Assembly: GCA_015057755.1 (NCBI GenBank)
Contig: SVDR01000002.1
Span: 10,103-74,102 of the forward strand
Origin: Lachnoclostridium sp.
GTDB lineage: Bacteria; Bacillota_A; Clostridia; Lachnospirales; Lachnospiraceae
Direction: 5' to 3'
Length of the DNA: 64,000 nucleotides
Positions 1 to 8,347 of this stretch are shown here, piece by piece. Numbering within the stretch: position 1 is the first letter of the stretch; each line of letters starts with the position of its first letter. Position numbers and translations under genes: made by a program. The notes under the pieces are model-generated. The model ran no database searches. It was given only the letters and a program-made list of their open reading frames with translations, and had not been told where the DNA came from.

Positions 1-248
1 CCGATCACAATGTACATATCCTGGCCATCCGCGTATGTAAGCTTAAACTCCGTCCCTCTTTTCTTTCCCAGCAGCTCCGCCAGCGCCTGCGGTACGTCAC
101 GTTCCCCCACAACCGTAAACGCCAGATCTTCCACCTTCTCTTCCGTACTCTCTTCCTTGCTGCATCCCGTAAACCCAATGCAGCCAAGCACCAAAACCAT
201 CATCACACAAACTGCGGGAATGATCCGCTTTTTCCACTTTTTAAGCAT
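1..248 (-). CDS. PrcB-like lipoprotein, C-terminus cut by left edge
   Basis: The reading frame starts at the ATG at 248 and is still open at the left edge, so about 82 N-terminal residues are visible. They begin with a Lys-rich n-region, a hydrophobic core and a lipobox (F-T-G-C, Cys near residue 29), so this is an exported lipoprotein. After a short Glu-rich spacer comes a segment containing FTVVGERDVP and FKLTYADGQD. It resembles the start of the PrcB_C domain found in many clostridial lipoproteins; that family call is recalled from sequence style and is tentative. A GGGAG ribosome binding site (261-265) lies inside the descending arm of the hairpin that ends the upstream hicB-like gene, 12 bases before the ATG, so terminator and translation start nearly overlap. 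Confidence 0.6.
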   Translation of the reverse strand, partial: MLKKWKKRIIPAVCVMMVLVLGCIGFTGCSKEESTEEKVEDLAFTVVGERDVPQALAELLGKKRGTEFKLTYADGQDMYIVI

Positions 249-250
249 AA

Positions 251-300
251 AAATAAAAGACTCCCTAATACTCGGTTGCTACCATTGTATTAGGAAGTCT
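251..300 (-). terminator. Rho-independent terminator after the hicB-like gene
   Basis: Arms 258-271 and 287-300 form a 14-bp stem with one wobble pair. On the minus strand it is followed by a TTTATTTTT run that reaches the ATG of the next gene. The stem contains the GGGAG that would serve as that gene's ribosome binding site. Confidence 0.8.
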
Positions 301-317
301 CTTATATTATTCATCCA

Positions 318-596
318 TTAGTCGTAATCCGGAACCATCTTAACCATAACGGAAATCAGCTTTACAACCTGATTTTCCTTTACCTGGATATCGTCCTTGT
401 GAGTTGCAAACGGAAGGTTTCCGTCAAACTCCTCAATCTCTGTTGTAATCCAGTTAAATGCAGCCGTTCTCGCTTCCTCTACTGTACTGAACAGATCGAT
501 GCCGTCCACTTCGCACATCTCGAGATCCGGGAACTCTGCATGGTATCCTTCATCATGTTCATGCTTTGTAAAAATAGCCGGGTAAGTAAATTGCAT
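318..596 (-). CDS. HicB-family antitoxin-like protein (orphan)
   Basis: This 92-residue protein has the HicB partial RNase-H fold pattern: an opening beta strand (FTYPAIFTKH), then YHAEFPDLEMCEVDG, then a helix rich in E/A (TVEEARTAAFNWI), typical of HicB antitoxins and the wider HicB-like (UPF0150) family. HicB normally neutralises a small HicA mRNase encoded next to it. No HicA-sized frame lies on either side: upstream is the peptidase gene and downstream a lipoprotein. It also lacks an obvious C-terminal DNA-binding extension, so it may be a solitary regulator. It has its own consensus promoter (631-659), an AAGGAG ribosome binding site about 10 bases before the ATG, and its own terminator. 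Confidence 0.75.
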   Translation of the reverse strand: MQFTYPAIFTKHEHDEGYHAEFPDLEMCEVDGIDLFSTVEEARTAAFNWITTEIEEFDGNLPFATHKDDIQVKENQVVKLISVMVKMVPDYD

Positions 597-630
597 TGCT
601 CTTTGCTCCTTATCTCAAACTCTATCCACC

Positions 631-659
631 ATTATAGATGGACAATGAGCGATTGTCAA
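631..659 (-). promoter_or_regulatory. Consensus sigma-A promoter for the hicB-like gene
   Basis: Reading the minus strand, TTGACA (654-659), a 17-base spacer and TATAAT (631-636) match the vegetative consensus exactly. The element sits between the peptidase stop codon and the hicB-like start, giving a short 5' leader. Confidence 0.8.
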
Positions 660-667
660 ATATTGTT

Positions 668-2353
668 TTATTTTCCCAGTTGATCGATCCAATCATATAC
701 CGGCTGACAGATCTTCGCAAGACTGCCCGGCTCAAACGGACTGGTCAGACCGCAGGCTGCGATGGTCTCATCAATGTTCATCTTGCCGCCGATCTTCACG
801 AACTTCATGTATTTCTCCCACGCAGATTCCTTATCCTGTAAGAATAAGGAGAAGAACTGGATCGCCAGTGTCTGTGCGATGGAGTAATCAATATAATAGA
901 ACGGCATACATGTGACGTGAATCTGTCTCTGCCATCCGCCGCCTCTGCTGTAGAACGGCAGCTCTTCAAAATCGATATACGGACGGAACTGTTTTTCGAG
1001 TTCCAGCCAAGCCTGATTACGCTCCTCTTTCGTCCACTCCGGATTTGTGTATACAAGCTCCTGCCAATAGTCTACGATCACGCTGTACGGAATAAACAGG
1101 GATGCACTCTTCGCCAGATGCTCACTGTATTTCGCCGCATCTTCCTCAAAGAACAGGTGATGCCACGGGCTTGTTAAAAACTCCATGCTCATGGAATGAG
1201 TCTCACATGCTTCCATCGGAGCATGACGGAGCGCCGGATATTCGATCATTTTCTGAGTTGTATACGCTGCCAGCGCATGACCGCACTCGTGAGTCAGTGT
1301 CTTCACGTCTCCGGAAGTACCATTGGAATTGGAGAAAATAAATGGGTATCCGAAATCTTCAATGGTTACACAGTAGCCCGCATTTCTCTTGCCGTTTCTC
1401 GCCTCAATATCAAACAGATTCTTATCCATCATGAGATCGATCAATTCCTTTGTCTCCGGGCTCATCTCGCCAAACATGACCTGCGCACGCTCAAGGATTT
1501 CCTTTGTGCTGTACTTTGGCATCGGGTTGCCATCCGCGAAGAAGAAATCATCATCATAGAATTTGAAATCTTCGATACCGATTCTCTCTGCCTGTAATTT
1601 CTTGTATTCCACATTCTTTGGAACCATTACCTCAAGCACCTGCTGACGGAACTTCGCTACATCCTCTTTCTTATAAGAACGATGTCTTCTCAGGTATGCC
1701 AGCTCCACAAAATTCTCAAAACCGAGAATCTTCGCCTGCTCCGTTCTGTTCTTCACCAAACGGTCATAGATCTCCTCAATCTCATCCTGTAAAGAATCAA
1801 AGAACTTACCCTCAGCTTCGATCGCTGCCTTACGGATCGCTCTGTCCGGGCTCTGACGATATGCAGAAAGCTGGGAAACGTTGCAGATCTTGCCCTCAAA
1901 CTCAATTCTCGCAGACGCATATAGCTGCTCGTAGCGAGAAGTCAGTTCATTTTCCTCTGCCATCAGATCCATGATCTCCGGTGCGAAAGACTTCTGGTTC
2001 ATCTCCATACAGTCGAAGAAATAGTCACCAAACTCTTTTCTCAGCTCATCGATAAATTTGCTTTCGATGATACCCTTCGTAAATTCATTAAAACACTGTG
2101 TTGCTCTCGGACTTACCTTGTCGTAAAATGCCTGCTCCTCAATATAGAACGGGTCCTCGGTGTCCACAGAGTTTCTGATGTTGGACAGGCATAAATAGGT
2201 GCCAAAATGTCCCTTTTCTTCCTCAAATTCTTTAAAAATACGAATCTGCTCTGCTGCACTCTCTGCATTTGCAAAGTCTGCTGTAAGTTTTGCACACTTT
2301 TCAATTAATGCATCCACGTCCGGGCGTTTGTAAGGGATTTCCATTAACTTCAT
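668..2353 (-). CDS. M3-family oligoendopeptidase
   Basis: A 561-residue cytoplasmic zinc metallopeptidase of the M3/PepF type, which cuts short peptides. The zinc site H355-E-C-G-H359 lies in LTHECGHALAAYTTQ, and the downstream segment with ACETHSMSMEFL supplies the third metal ligand Glu typical of the family. Length fits M3B oligoendopeptidases and there is no signal peptide. It is the last gene of a three-gene leftward operon, starting 16 bases after the D-aminoacylase-like gene, with GGAG about 10 bases before the ATG. The context suggests cytoplasmic breakdown of imported peptides. Confidence 0.92.
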   Translation of the reverse strand: MKLMEIPYKRPDVDALIEKCAKLTADFANAESAAEQIRIFKEFEEEKGHFGTYLCLSNIRNSVDTEDPFYIEEQAFYDKVSPRATQCFNEFTKGIIESKFIDELRKEFGDYFFDCMEMNQKSFAPEIMDLMAEENELTSRYEQLYASARIEFEGKICNVSQLSAYRQSPDRAIRKAAIEAEGKFFDSLQDEIEEIYDRLVKNRTEQAKILGFENFVELAYLRRHRSYKKEDVAKFRQQVLEVMVPKNVEYKKLQAERIGIEDFKFYDDDFFFADGNPMPKYSTKEILERAQVMFGEMSPETKELIDLMMDKNLFDIEARNGKRNAGYCVTIEDFGYPFIFSNSNGTSGDVKTLTHECGHALAAYTTQKMIEYPALRHAPMEACETHSMSMEFLTSPWHHLFFEEDAAKYSEHLAKSASLFIPYSVIVDYWQELVYTNPEWTKEERNQAWLELEKQFRPYIDFEELPFYSRGGGWQRQIHVTCMPFYYIDYSIAQTLAIQFFSLFLQDKESAWEKYMKFVKIGGKMNIDETIAACGLTSPFEPGSLAKICQPVYDWIDQLGK

Positions 2354-2369
2354 CTTTCATCGTCTCCTT

Positions 2370-3965
2370 TTATCGTTTCATGCGAAGTACTTTACCATTC
2401 TTCAGTCCGGTAAACTCGCCGTGTTCTACTGCAATTCCGCCGTTCACGATCACGTATTCGATACCCTGATTTCTGCGGAACGGATAGTCATAGTTGCACA
2501 TCGCTTTCAGATTGTCATAATCAAAAATCGTAATGTCCGCATGCAGACCTTCCTTTAATTTACCGATCATCGGAAGACCGTACACCTCAGAAGGCATACC
2601 TGTCATACGGTAGATCGCATCCTCCAGACTCCAGAGACCGTGCTCTCGGATCAGCTCCAGACGGTGTGTCATCGTAGACATCGCTCTCGGATGACCGCCG
2701 GATTTCTTCTCACGATCCACCACTTCCGAATAATCGCTCCAGTCACTTCCTGCCATTACCCACGGCTGACGGAGGAAATTTAAAAGATCACTTTCGTTCT
2801 GTGCAAAATAAATACCCTGTACAATACCCTCATTTGCTGCCAACAGATCAATCGTCGTATCAAACGGTGTCTTGCCCTGCTCCTTGGCGATCTGTGCCAG
2901 AGTCTTGCCGACCTGGTCCTGTGTCTTATAAGCGCCTGCGATCAGACTGCCTTCGTAGCCCGCAGAATAAATATTGCTCTCAAACTCGTCTGCCTCGTTG
3001 AAAATAGACCATTCCGCCTGCTTCCGAAGCTCTGCACTTTCCACCAGCTTGCGAAGACCTTCCTTTTTACCGTCTGTCAGGAACTTCGGCGGAATCTGAG
3101 AGATCAGCGGTGCGGAACCTCCGGTAAACGGATACTGGTCCGCTGTGATCGTCATGCCTGCTGCCTGATTTTCCTCAATATATTTGATAATATCAACACT
3201 ATTTCCCTCATTGTGATGACCGATGACTTTGATGTGGGAGATGTTGACCGGAATCCCGCTGGCACGTCCGATCACCAGCGCTTCCTCGATGGAATCCTTC
3301 AGCTGGTTTCCTTCTCCGCGAATGTGTGTGGTATACACGCCGCCAAACTCATGAGCCACCTTTGCAATCTCGATCAGCTCCTCTGTACCTGCAAATACAG
3401 ACGGTGTGTATACAAGACCGGTAGAAAATCCGAGAGCGCCGCACTCCATAGCTTCCTTCATCAGGTCGCGCATCTGCTGCAGCTGTTCCTCATTCGGTGT
3501 TCCTTCGCCAAATCCCATCACCTTACCGCGGATCGGTCCCTGACCTGCAAAAAATGCAATGTTCGGACCATGCGGAATACTGTCCGCATATGCAAAATAT
3601 GTCGTATAGTTCTCACATATCTTCGCATATTCTTCCTCGGAAATACCGATGGACGGGTCAAATTCTCCATAATACGGAGTTGCCTGAGAGCCACACTGGC
3701 CTGCAAGCTCCGTTGTCGTTCCATCCTCCAGATGATTATATCCGGTCAGCTCCGGCTTAAAAATCACCTTATCTGTGTGGGTATGCGTATCAATAAAGCC
3801 CGGAGACACGATCAGCCCTGCCGCATCGATCACCTTTTTAGCCTCTCCGTCAATCCCCTCTGCAATCTTCACGATCACGCCATCCTTCACTGCCACATCC
3901 GCCTGAAAGCGCGGTGCGCCTGTACCGTCCACCAACGTGCCATTTTTAATCAGAAGATCATACAT
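2370..3965 (-). CDS. N-acyl-D-amino-acid deacylase family amidohydrolase
   Basis: A 531-residue amidohydrolase-superfamily enzyme. It starts with the composite beta-sandwich strand (LIKNGTLVDGTGAP) and the metal motif GFIDTHTHTD near residue 60. The Cys of LAGQCGSQ matches the family's unusual bridging cysteine, and there are further metal His/Asp candidates in TTHIRGEG, NISHIKVIG and AGSDWSDY. Relatives hydrolyse N-acyl-D-amino acids or D-aminoacyl peptides; substrate cannot be told from sequence. It sits 12 bases after the cysteine desulfidase-like gene and 16 before the peptidase, so the three genes are probably co-transcribed. Together they suggest use of peptides and modified or D-amino acids, perhaps from peptidoglycan or diet. 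Confidence 0.88.
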   Translation of the reverse strand: MYDLLIKNGTLVDGTGAPRFQADVAVKDGVIVKIAEGIDGEAKKVIDAAGLIVSPGFIDTHTHTDKVIFKPELTGYNHLEDGTTTELAGQCGSQATPYYGEFDPSIGISEEEYAKICENYTTYFAYADSIPHGPNIAFFAGQGPIRGKVMGFGEGTPNEEQLQQMRDLMKEAMECGALGFSTGLVYTPSVFAGTEELIEIAKVAHEFGGVYTTHIRGEGNQLKDSIEEALVIGRASGIPVNISHIKVIGHHNEGNSVDIIKYIEENQAAGMTITADQYPFTGGSAPLISQIPPKFLTDGKKEGLRKLVESAELRKQAEWSIFNEADEFESNIYSAGYEGSLIAGAYKTQDQVGKTLAQIAKEQGKTPFDTTIDLLAANEGIVQGIYFAQNESDLLNFLRQPWVMAGSDWSDYSEVVDREKKSGGHPRAMSTMTHRLELIREHGLWSLEDAIYRMTGMPSEVYGLPMIGKLKEGLHADITIFDYDNLKAMCNYDYPFRRNQGIEYVIVNGGIAVEHGEFTGLKNGKVLRMKR

Positions 3966-3977
3966 CCTGCATTCCTC

Positions 3978-5264
3978 CTACTTCTTCGCATTCAAAATAT
4001 CTACGATCGTTTTCTCTGTTCCAACCATGCCCGGAGATGCGATCAGACCCATATTCCGCATGGTCTCCTCCGGTGTCGCACCATTGATGCCATGGTCATT
4101 GAAAATATAAACATCCTTCATCGCCATATTTACTGATGTGAATGCTGCGTCTACAGCCACTACGCCCTTCATCGTACAGCCCTGGTTGCCGCCGTCACAG
4201 ATCATTCCCGTAATGCTGCAGGCCATGTTGTTGATCACCTTCTGCATCTGCTCTGTCGTACCCCCGCGAAGCAGTACCAGACCGCAGGCCATTCCCGTGC
4301 CTGCCGCGATCGCACATCCACAAAACGCAGACAGCTTTCCGGAATACTCTTTAATATATGTACAGATCAGATAGCTCAGTACCGTCGCACGGTACAGCGT
4401 CTCCTCCGGATAACCATTTACCTTGCACGCAGCAAGCAGAGGCATCGTTGCAATGATACCGTGGGCACCGGAGCCGGTAATGCTCATCGCCGGCTTAGAC
4501 AGTCCCAGCACACGCGCCTCGATGGCTGCGTTGCAGAACAGAGAAGCCGTCTTCTGCTCATCTGCTGATATACGCTTGTTACCATTCATCGCCAGTAAAT
4601 ATCTGGAAAAAGTCGTCTTCGGACTCGCCAGCCCCTCTTCCATCAAATCCCAGTTCATCTCATATGCCGCTTTCACAAACGCAATTTCCTTGATCGGAAC
4701 TGTTTTCGCGTAGGTGTGCATCTCATCTAACGTGTATTTGTGGATGAGAACAGGCTCCTCGTTATTGGAAACCGCTTCCGCTTCTGCATTTACCGCTTCC
4801 TTCTCAAACACCACTGTATCATTCTCTGTAATCTTCACAATGTTTGTATGACTGTCACGAATCGTCACGGTTGCAGTACGCTCCCCACCGGTCACAATCA
4901 CCTCAATGAAAATCCGGCTGGTCACTTCCGTCATCTCGACCTGAATCCGGCCTTCTTCCACCATCTTTCTGGCTTTCGCTTTTTCATCCGCCGTGATCCC
5001 GTCCAGACATTCCAGTCCCTTCTTCGGATCAGCAGCCACTGCACCCAGCGCAGCCGCATGATAGTTGCCAACCTCCGGGATACCCGGAATACCACAAGTG
5101 AATGCATTCTTGAACATTCCGCTGTTCAGACGCAGCACCACCTGCTCCACTTCTCCATTTATATGTTCTCTTGCTGTCGCAACCGCAAATGCGATCGCTC
5201 CCGGCTCCGTCACGCCCAGAGCCGGCTTCATATCAGCCAGAATCAGCTTTGTAATCTCATGCAT
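3978..5264 (-). CDS. L-cysteine desulfidase / serine dehydratase-alpha-like (UPF0597) enzyme
   Basis: A 428-residue member of the UPF0597 family, related to the iron-sulfur serine dehydratase alpha chain and to archaeal L-cysteine desulfidase. It has the N-terminal hallmark KPALGVTEPGAIAFAVA and the conserved Cys sites CGCAIAAGTG and CDGGNQGCTMKG that would hold a [4Fe-4S] cluster. Predicted reaction: cysteine (or serine) to pyruvate, ammonia and sulfide (or water). First gene of the operon that continues with the deacylase and oligoendopeptidase. A GGGGAGG motif precedes the start. No signal peptide or membrane segment. Confidence 0.88.
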   Translation of the reverse strand: MHEITKLILADMKPALGVTEPGAIAFAVATAREHINGEVEQVVLRLNSGMFKNAFTCGIPGIPEVGNYHAAALGAVAADPKKGLECLDGITADEKAKARKMVEEGRIQVEMTEVTSRIFIEVIVTGGERTATVTIRDSHTNIVKITENDTVVFEKEAVNAEAEAVSNNEEPVLIHKYTLDEMHTYAKTVPIKEIAFVKAAYEMNWDLMEEGLASPKTTFSRYLLAMNGNKRISADEQKTASLFCNAAIEARVLGLSKPAMSITGSGAHGIIATMPLLAACKVNGYPEETLYRATVLSYLICTYIKEYSGKLSAFCGCAIAAGTGMACGLVLLRGGTTEQMQKVINNMACSITGMICDGGNQGCTMKGVVAVDAAFTSVNMAMKDVYIFNDHGINGATPEETMRNMGLIASPGMVGTEKTIVDILNAKK

Positions 5265-5365
5265 TATCCTCGTCCTCCCCTATTTCAAACATGGTCTGCA
5301 GAGTTTTCCCTAACTCCAAGTATACCACGCTGGGGAGGGATTTGGAAGAAAAACCATCACACTGT

Positions 5366-5950
5366 TTACTTAATTAGCTGCACCTTCAGCCCCGGAAACA
5401 AATGAAATTCAATCTCGTCATACAGCGAACACAATTCATTCTGCGTCTCATCTTCAAACCAGAAGACCATAACCGTTTCTCTGATTGGGTCCACAATCCA
5501 GTACTCCCTCACTCCTGCCGTTCGATACTTCAACATCTTGATACCATAATCGCGCTTACTGGTCGATTTTGATACGATCTCAATAACCAAGTCAGGGGCT
5601 CCATGACAGCCATCGTCTTGAAGCACGTCCGAATCACAAATCACCACAATATCTGGTTCTAAATAATTTCTCCCATCATCAACCAACTTTACCGATAACG
5701 GAGCCACAAAAACTTCGCAGTTCCCATCATTGCTGCGCACATGATGCAAAAGTAAATAAAACAACTCCGCCTGTAAACGTTGATGATTCAGTTTCGGTGC
5801 AGCAAAATAAAAGATCTGCCCGTCAATCAATTCCGCACGCACACCCTCCGGAAGATTTTCGATATCTTCCACTGTAAAATCCCGTCTCATTGCCAGTTCT
5901 GCATTCATTTTTATTACCTCATCCTCTCCGACAAACGTTCGCTCACACAT
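5366..5950 (-). CDS. Uma2 family (DUF820) nuclease-fold protein
   Basis: 194 residues with the Uma2/DUF820 layout of the PD-(D/E)XK fold: helix, GVRAELIDGQIFYFAAPKLN, HQRLQAELFYLL, then the catalytic-style strands YLEPDIVVICD and APDLVIEIVSKST, and KYRTAGVREYWIVDP. The family is widespread, mostly single-gene, and its biological role is unclear. GAGGAGG lies 7 bases before the ATG, supporting the long N-terminus, and a good promoter lies at 6002-6030. It appears monocistronic. No partner gene hints at a restriction or transposition role here. Confidence 0.85.
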   Translation of the reverse strand: MCERTFVGEDEVIKMNAELAMRRDFTVEDIENLPEGVRAELIDGQIFYFAAPKLNHQRLQAELFYLLLHHVRSNDGNCEVFVAPLSVKLVDDGRNYLEPDIVVICDSDVLQDDGCHGAPDLVIEIVSKSTSKRDYGIKMLKYRTAGVREYWIVDPIRETVMVFWFEDETQNELCSLYDEIEFHLFPGLKVQLIK

Positions 5951-6001
5951 AAAAATTCCTCCTCTCTGACAAATTCATACCTCATGATATCAATTACCCT
6001 C

Positions 6002-6030
6002 AGTATACAATCCGCAAAAACGCCTGTCTA
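6002..6030 (-). promoter_or_regulatory. Sigma-A-type promoter for the Uma2 gene
   Basis: On the minus strand TAGACA (6025-6030), 17 bases, TATACT (6002-6007); one mismatch to consensus in each hexamer. Confidence 0.6.
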
Positions 6031-6123
6031 TGTTGTCTAATACTCATGGAATTCTTTCGGCGAACTGCCTTAGATTAAATTAGATAATTAGAATAAAAAG
6101 AATTTCCAAGAAGTATGCCCATT

Positions 6124-6157
6124 ATAAAACAGGGCTCGACACAAAGTCAAGCCCTGT
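6124..6157 (-). terminator. Terminator of the phosphoglucomutase gene
   Basis: ACAGGGCTCGAC (6129-6140) pairs with GTCAAGCCCTGT (6146-6157) around a 5-base loop, with one wobble. A minus-strand TTTTATAAT tail follows. Confidence 0.75.
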
Positions 6158-6183
6158 CCATAAAGTCATTTATGAAATCTTTA

Positions 6184-7866
6184 TTAAGCTAAGATCGGTT
6201 TTAATGCCTCTGCAAGAGCATCCTTCTGAGCCTTAGCCTCAGCAACATCTTTACCGAGAGTTGTGAAGTAAGTCTTGATCTTCGGCTCTGTACCGGACGG
6301 ACGAACAACAACTGTTGCACCACCCTCGAGAGAGTAGATCAGAACGTTTGCAGACGGAAGACCTGTCTCTTCTGTCTTCTTGTAGTCAACAGCCTTAACA
6401 ACCTTGTAACCAGCGATCTCTGCCGGCGGGTTCTCACGAAGGCCCTGCATGATGGAAGCCATCTTATCCATACCTGTCAGACCCGGGAACTCGAAGCTGT
6501 CAACGATGTTGAGGTAACGACCATACTGAGCGTAGATCTCCTCAAGACGCTGTTTGATGGAGCTGCCGATGCTTCTGTAGTAAGCAGCCATCTCACAGAT
6601 TAACATGGAACCGATAACGGCATCCTTATCACGAACGTACGGACCAGCAAGGTAACCATAGCTCTCCTCAAAACCGAAGATGAAGCGGTCAACTTCGCCA
6701 GCTGCCTCAAGACCTGCGATCTGGTCGCCGATCCACTTGAATCCTGTGAGGACGTTTCTCATCTCTACACCGTAGTGAGCAGCAACTGCATCAGCAAGCG
6801 GTGTGGAAACGATAGACTTCACAGCTACCGGGTTAGCCGGCATTGTGCCCTTCTCGATACGGCCTGCGCAGATGTAGTCAAGGAGCAGAACGCCCATCTC
6901 GTTACCATTTACAAGCTCATATGTACCATCCGGACATTTCATAGCGATACCAACACGGTCAGCATCCGGGTCAGTTGCTAACATCAGATCTGCGCCAGTC
7001 TCTTCAGCCAGTTTCAGACCTAACTCAAGTGCAGCGTAGATTTCCGGGTTCGGATAGCTGCAAGTTGTGAAGTAACCGTTCGGATACTCCTGCTCCGGAA
7101 CGATTGTGATATCTGTGATACCCATATCATCAAGAACTTTAGTTACCGGTACAAGACCAGCACCGTTTAACGGGCTGTAAACAAGCTTTAAGCCTGCTGT
7201 CTTAGCCAGACCCGGACGAACCTGACGAGACTCGATCGCATCATAAAGAGCTTTCTTACAGTCATCGCCAACGAAACGGATGAGACCTCTCTCAACACCT
7301 TCTGCGAAGGAAATGTGCTGTGCACCTGTGAGAACGTCTGTCTTCTGAATCTCTTCGTATACGATAGCAGCTGCATCATCTGTCATCTGGCAGCCATCCG
7401 GACCGTAAGCCTTGTAACCATTGTACTTAGCCGGGTTGTGGGAAGCTGTAACCATGATACCAGCATTACAGTTGTAGTAACGTGTTGCGAAAGAAAGTGC
7501 CGGTACCGGCATAAGTGCATCGTAAATTCTTACATTGATTCCGTTTGCTGCGAGAACGCCTGCTGCCTCTTTGGCAAAAACGTCACTCTTTAAACGGCTG
7601 TCATAGCTGATCGCAACTAACTGGTTTCCGCCCTGAGTTTTTACCCAGTTAGCAAGACCCTGTGTTGCCTGACGAACAACATGGATATTCATACGGTTTG
7701 TACCCGCACCAAGAACACCACGAAGTCCTGCAGTACCAAACTTCAGTGCTACTGCGAAACGATCCTTGATTTCTTCGTCATTACCTTCAATCTTTGCAAG
7801 CTCCGGCTTTAAGTCAGCGTCCTCTAAATTCGCTGCTAACCAGCGCTCATATTCTGCCTGATACAT
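6184..7866 (-). CDS. pgcA: Alpha-phosphoglucomutase / phospho-sugar mutase
   Basis: A 560-residue alpha-D-phosphohexomutase of the PgcA type, interconverting glucose-6-P and glucose-1-P, the entry to UDP-glucose and surface glycans. All four hallmark loops are present: phospho-serine loop TASHNPAKYNGYK (Ser near 140), metal loop DPDADRVG (near 299), sugar-binding loop GFEESYGY (near 395) and phosphate-binding loop RPSGTEPKIKTYF (near 522). An upstream in-frame ATG at 7881 exists, but the GGGGG just after it sits 8 bases before the ATG at 7866, so I place the start at 7866. Monocistronic, with a strong promoter (7918-7946) and terminator. Confidence 0.95.
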   Translation of the reverse strand: MYQAEYERWLAANLEDADLKPELAKIEGNDEEIKDRFAVALKFGTAGLRGVLGAGTNRMNIHVVRQATQGLANWVKTQGGNQLVAISYDSRLKSDVFAKEAAGVLAANGINVRIYDALMPVPALSFATRYYNCNAGIMVTASHNPAKYNGYKAYGPDGCQMTDDAAAIVYEEIQKTDVLTGAQHISFAEGVERGLIRFVGDDCKKALYDAIESRQVRPGLAKTAGLKLVYSPLNGAGLVPVTKVLDDMGITDITIVPEQEYPNGYFTTCSYPNPEIYAALELGLKLAEETGADLMLATDPDADRVGIAMKCPDGTYELVNGNEMGVLLLDYICAGRIEKGTMPANPVAVKSIVSTPLADAVAAHYGVEMRNVLTGFKWIGDQIAGLEAAGEVDRFIFGFEESYGYLAGPYVRDKDAVIGSMLICEMAAYYRSIGSSIKQRLEEIYAQYGRYLNIVDSFEFPGLTGMDKMASIMQGLRENPPAEIAGYKVVKAVDYKKTEETGLPSANVLIYSLEGGATVVVRPSGTEPKIKTYFTTLGKDVAEAKAQKDALAEALKPILA

Positions 7867-7917
7867 AGTCAGCACCCCCATATATTATTTGAGTAAATCA
7901 ATATTTCTCTACCTTAT

Positions 7918-7946
7918 AATATACTCTTTTCAGGGGGGGATGTCAA
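7918..7946 (-). promoter_or_regulatory. Strong sigma-A promoter for the phosphoglucomutase gene
   Basis: Minus strand: TTGACA (7941-7946), 17-base spacer containing a run of seven C, then TATATT (7918-7923). Confidence 0.7.
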
Positions 7947-8047
7947 GGAAACGTGCTTCTACAATTACATTCTGTCCTGTTAACATTTTACAGTTCAGAG
8001 AAACACACATCATATGAACAAAAATCCGGATCAGGTATACTCTTCAT

Positions 8048-8200
8048 ATGATAAAATGCTTCAACAATTGGATAATTAAAATACCACTAACCAATATTGG
8101 AAGATTCTGCAAAATTATTTGGCTGGATTTTTTCAGAATAATTCTCGAATTCAAAAACAACGAATTCCGTTCTATAGTCGGTTCAATAAAATTACTATAA
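8048..8200 (+). pseudogene. Short AT-rich coding remnant or small ORF of 50 codons
   Basis: The frame from the ATG at 8048 encodes 50 residues rich in I, F, K and W (for example RFCKIIWLDFFRII), which reads like the basic C-terminal tail of a glycosyltransferase. A second frame beginning ATG 8014 reads MNKNPDQVYSSYDKM before stopping inside it. Neither has a good ribosome binding site. The simplest reading is the frameshifted end of a lost glycan-synthesis gene; a genuine small protein is less likely. A 10-bp inverted repeat (8009-8018 with 8043-8052) spans the start of the region. Low certainty. Confidence 0.3.
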
Positions 8201-8219
8201 TACAGCTATTAAACCATCA

Positions 8220-8263
8220 AAAAGGCTCTTCTGGGAACCTCCTATAGTTCCTGATAGCCTTTT
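8220..8263 (+). other. Hairpin upstream of the glucosyltransferase gene
   Basis: AAAAGGCT (8220-8227) pairs with AGCCTTTT (8256-8263), and GGAAC (8234-8238) with GTTCC (8247-8251). It could be a terminator (a short TTTTGTT tail follows) for the lost gene upstream. The rest of the 7947-8300 gap shows only the coding remnant and this hairpin. Confidence 0.5.
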
Positions 8264-8307
8264 GTTAGCCTAAAGAAAATAAGCTTTATTAATCTATAAA
8301 ACAATTG

Positions 8308-8313
8308 TATAAT
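8308..8313 (+). promoter_or_regulatory. -10 element of the glucosyltransferase promoter
   Basis: TATAAT at 8308-8313 with a weak -35 (TTTATT) 17 bases upstream. Transcription would begin near 8320, downstream of the ATG at 8315, which argues that this ATG is not the start codon. Confidence 0.5.
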
Positions 8314-8347
8314 AATGGCTAAGATCACATTTACAGGAGGAACTGAT

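Noticed and set aside
3213..4136. 307-residue + strand frame
   Set aside because: Antisense across the deacylase and desulfidase genes; His/Cys/Arg-rich and without motifs.
5366..5950. Uma2 gene as a restriction or transposition system
   Set aside because: No methyltransferase, transposase or terminal repeats nearby; the family is usually a lone gene.
7882..8347. Riboswitch upstream of the glucosyltransferase
   Set aside because: Only one simple hairpin, and the -10 box lies downstream of it, so it is not in the leader.
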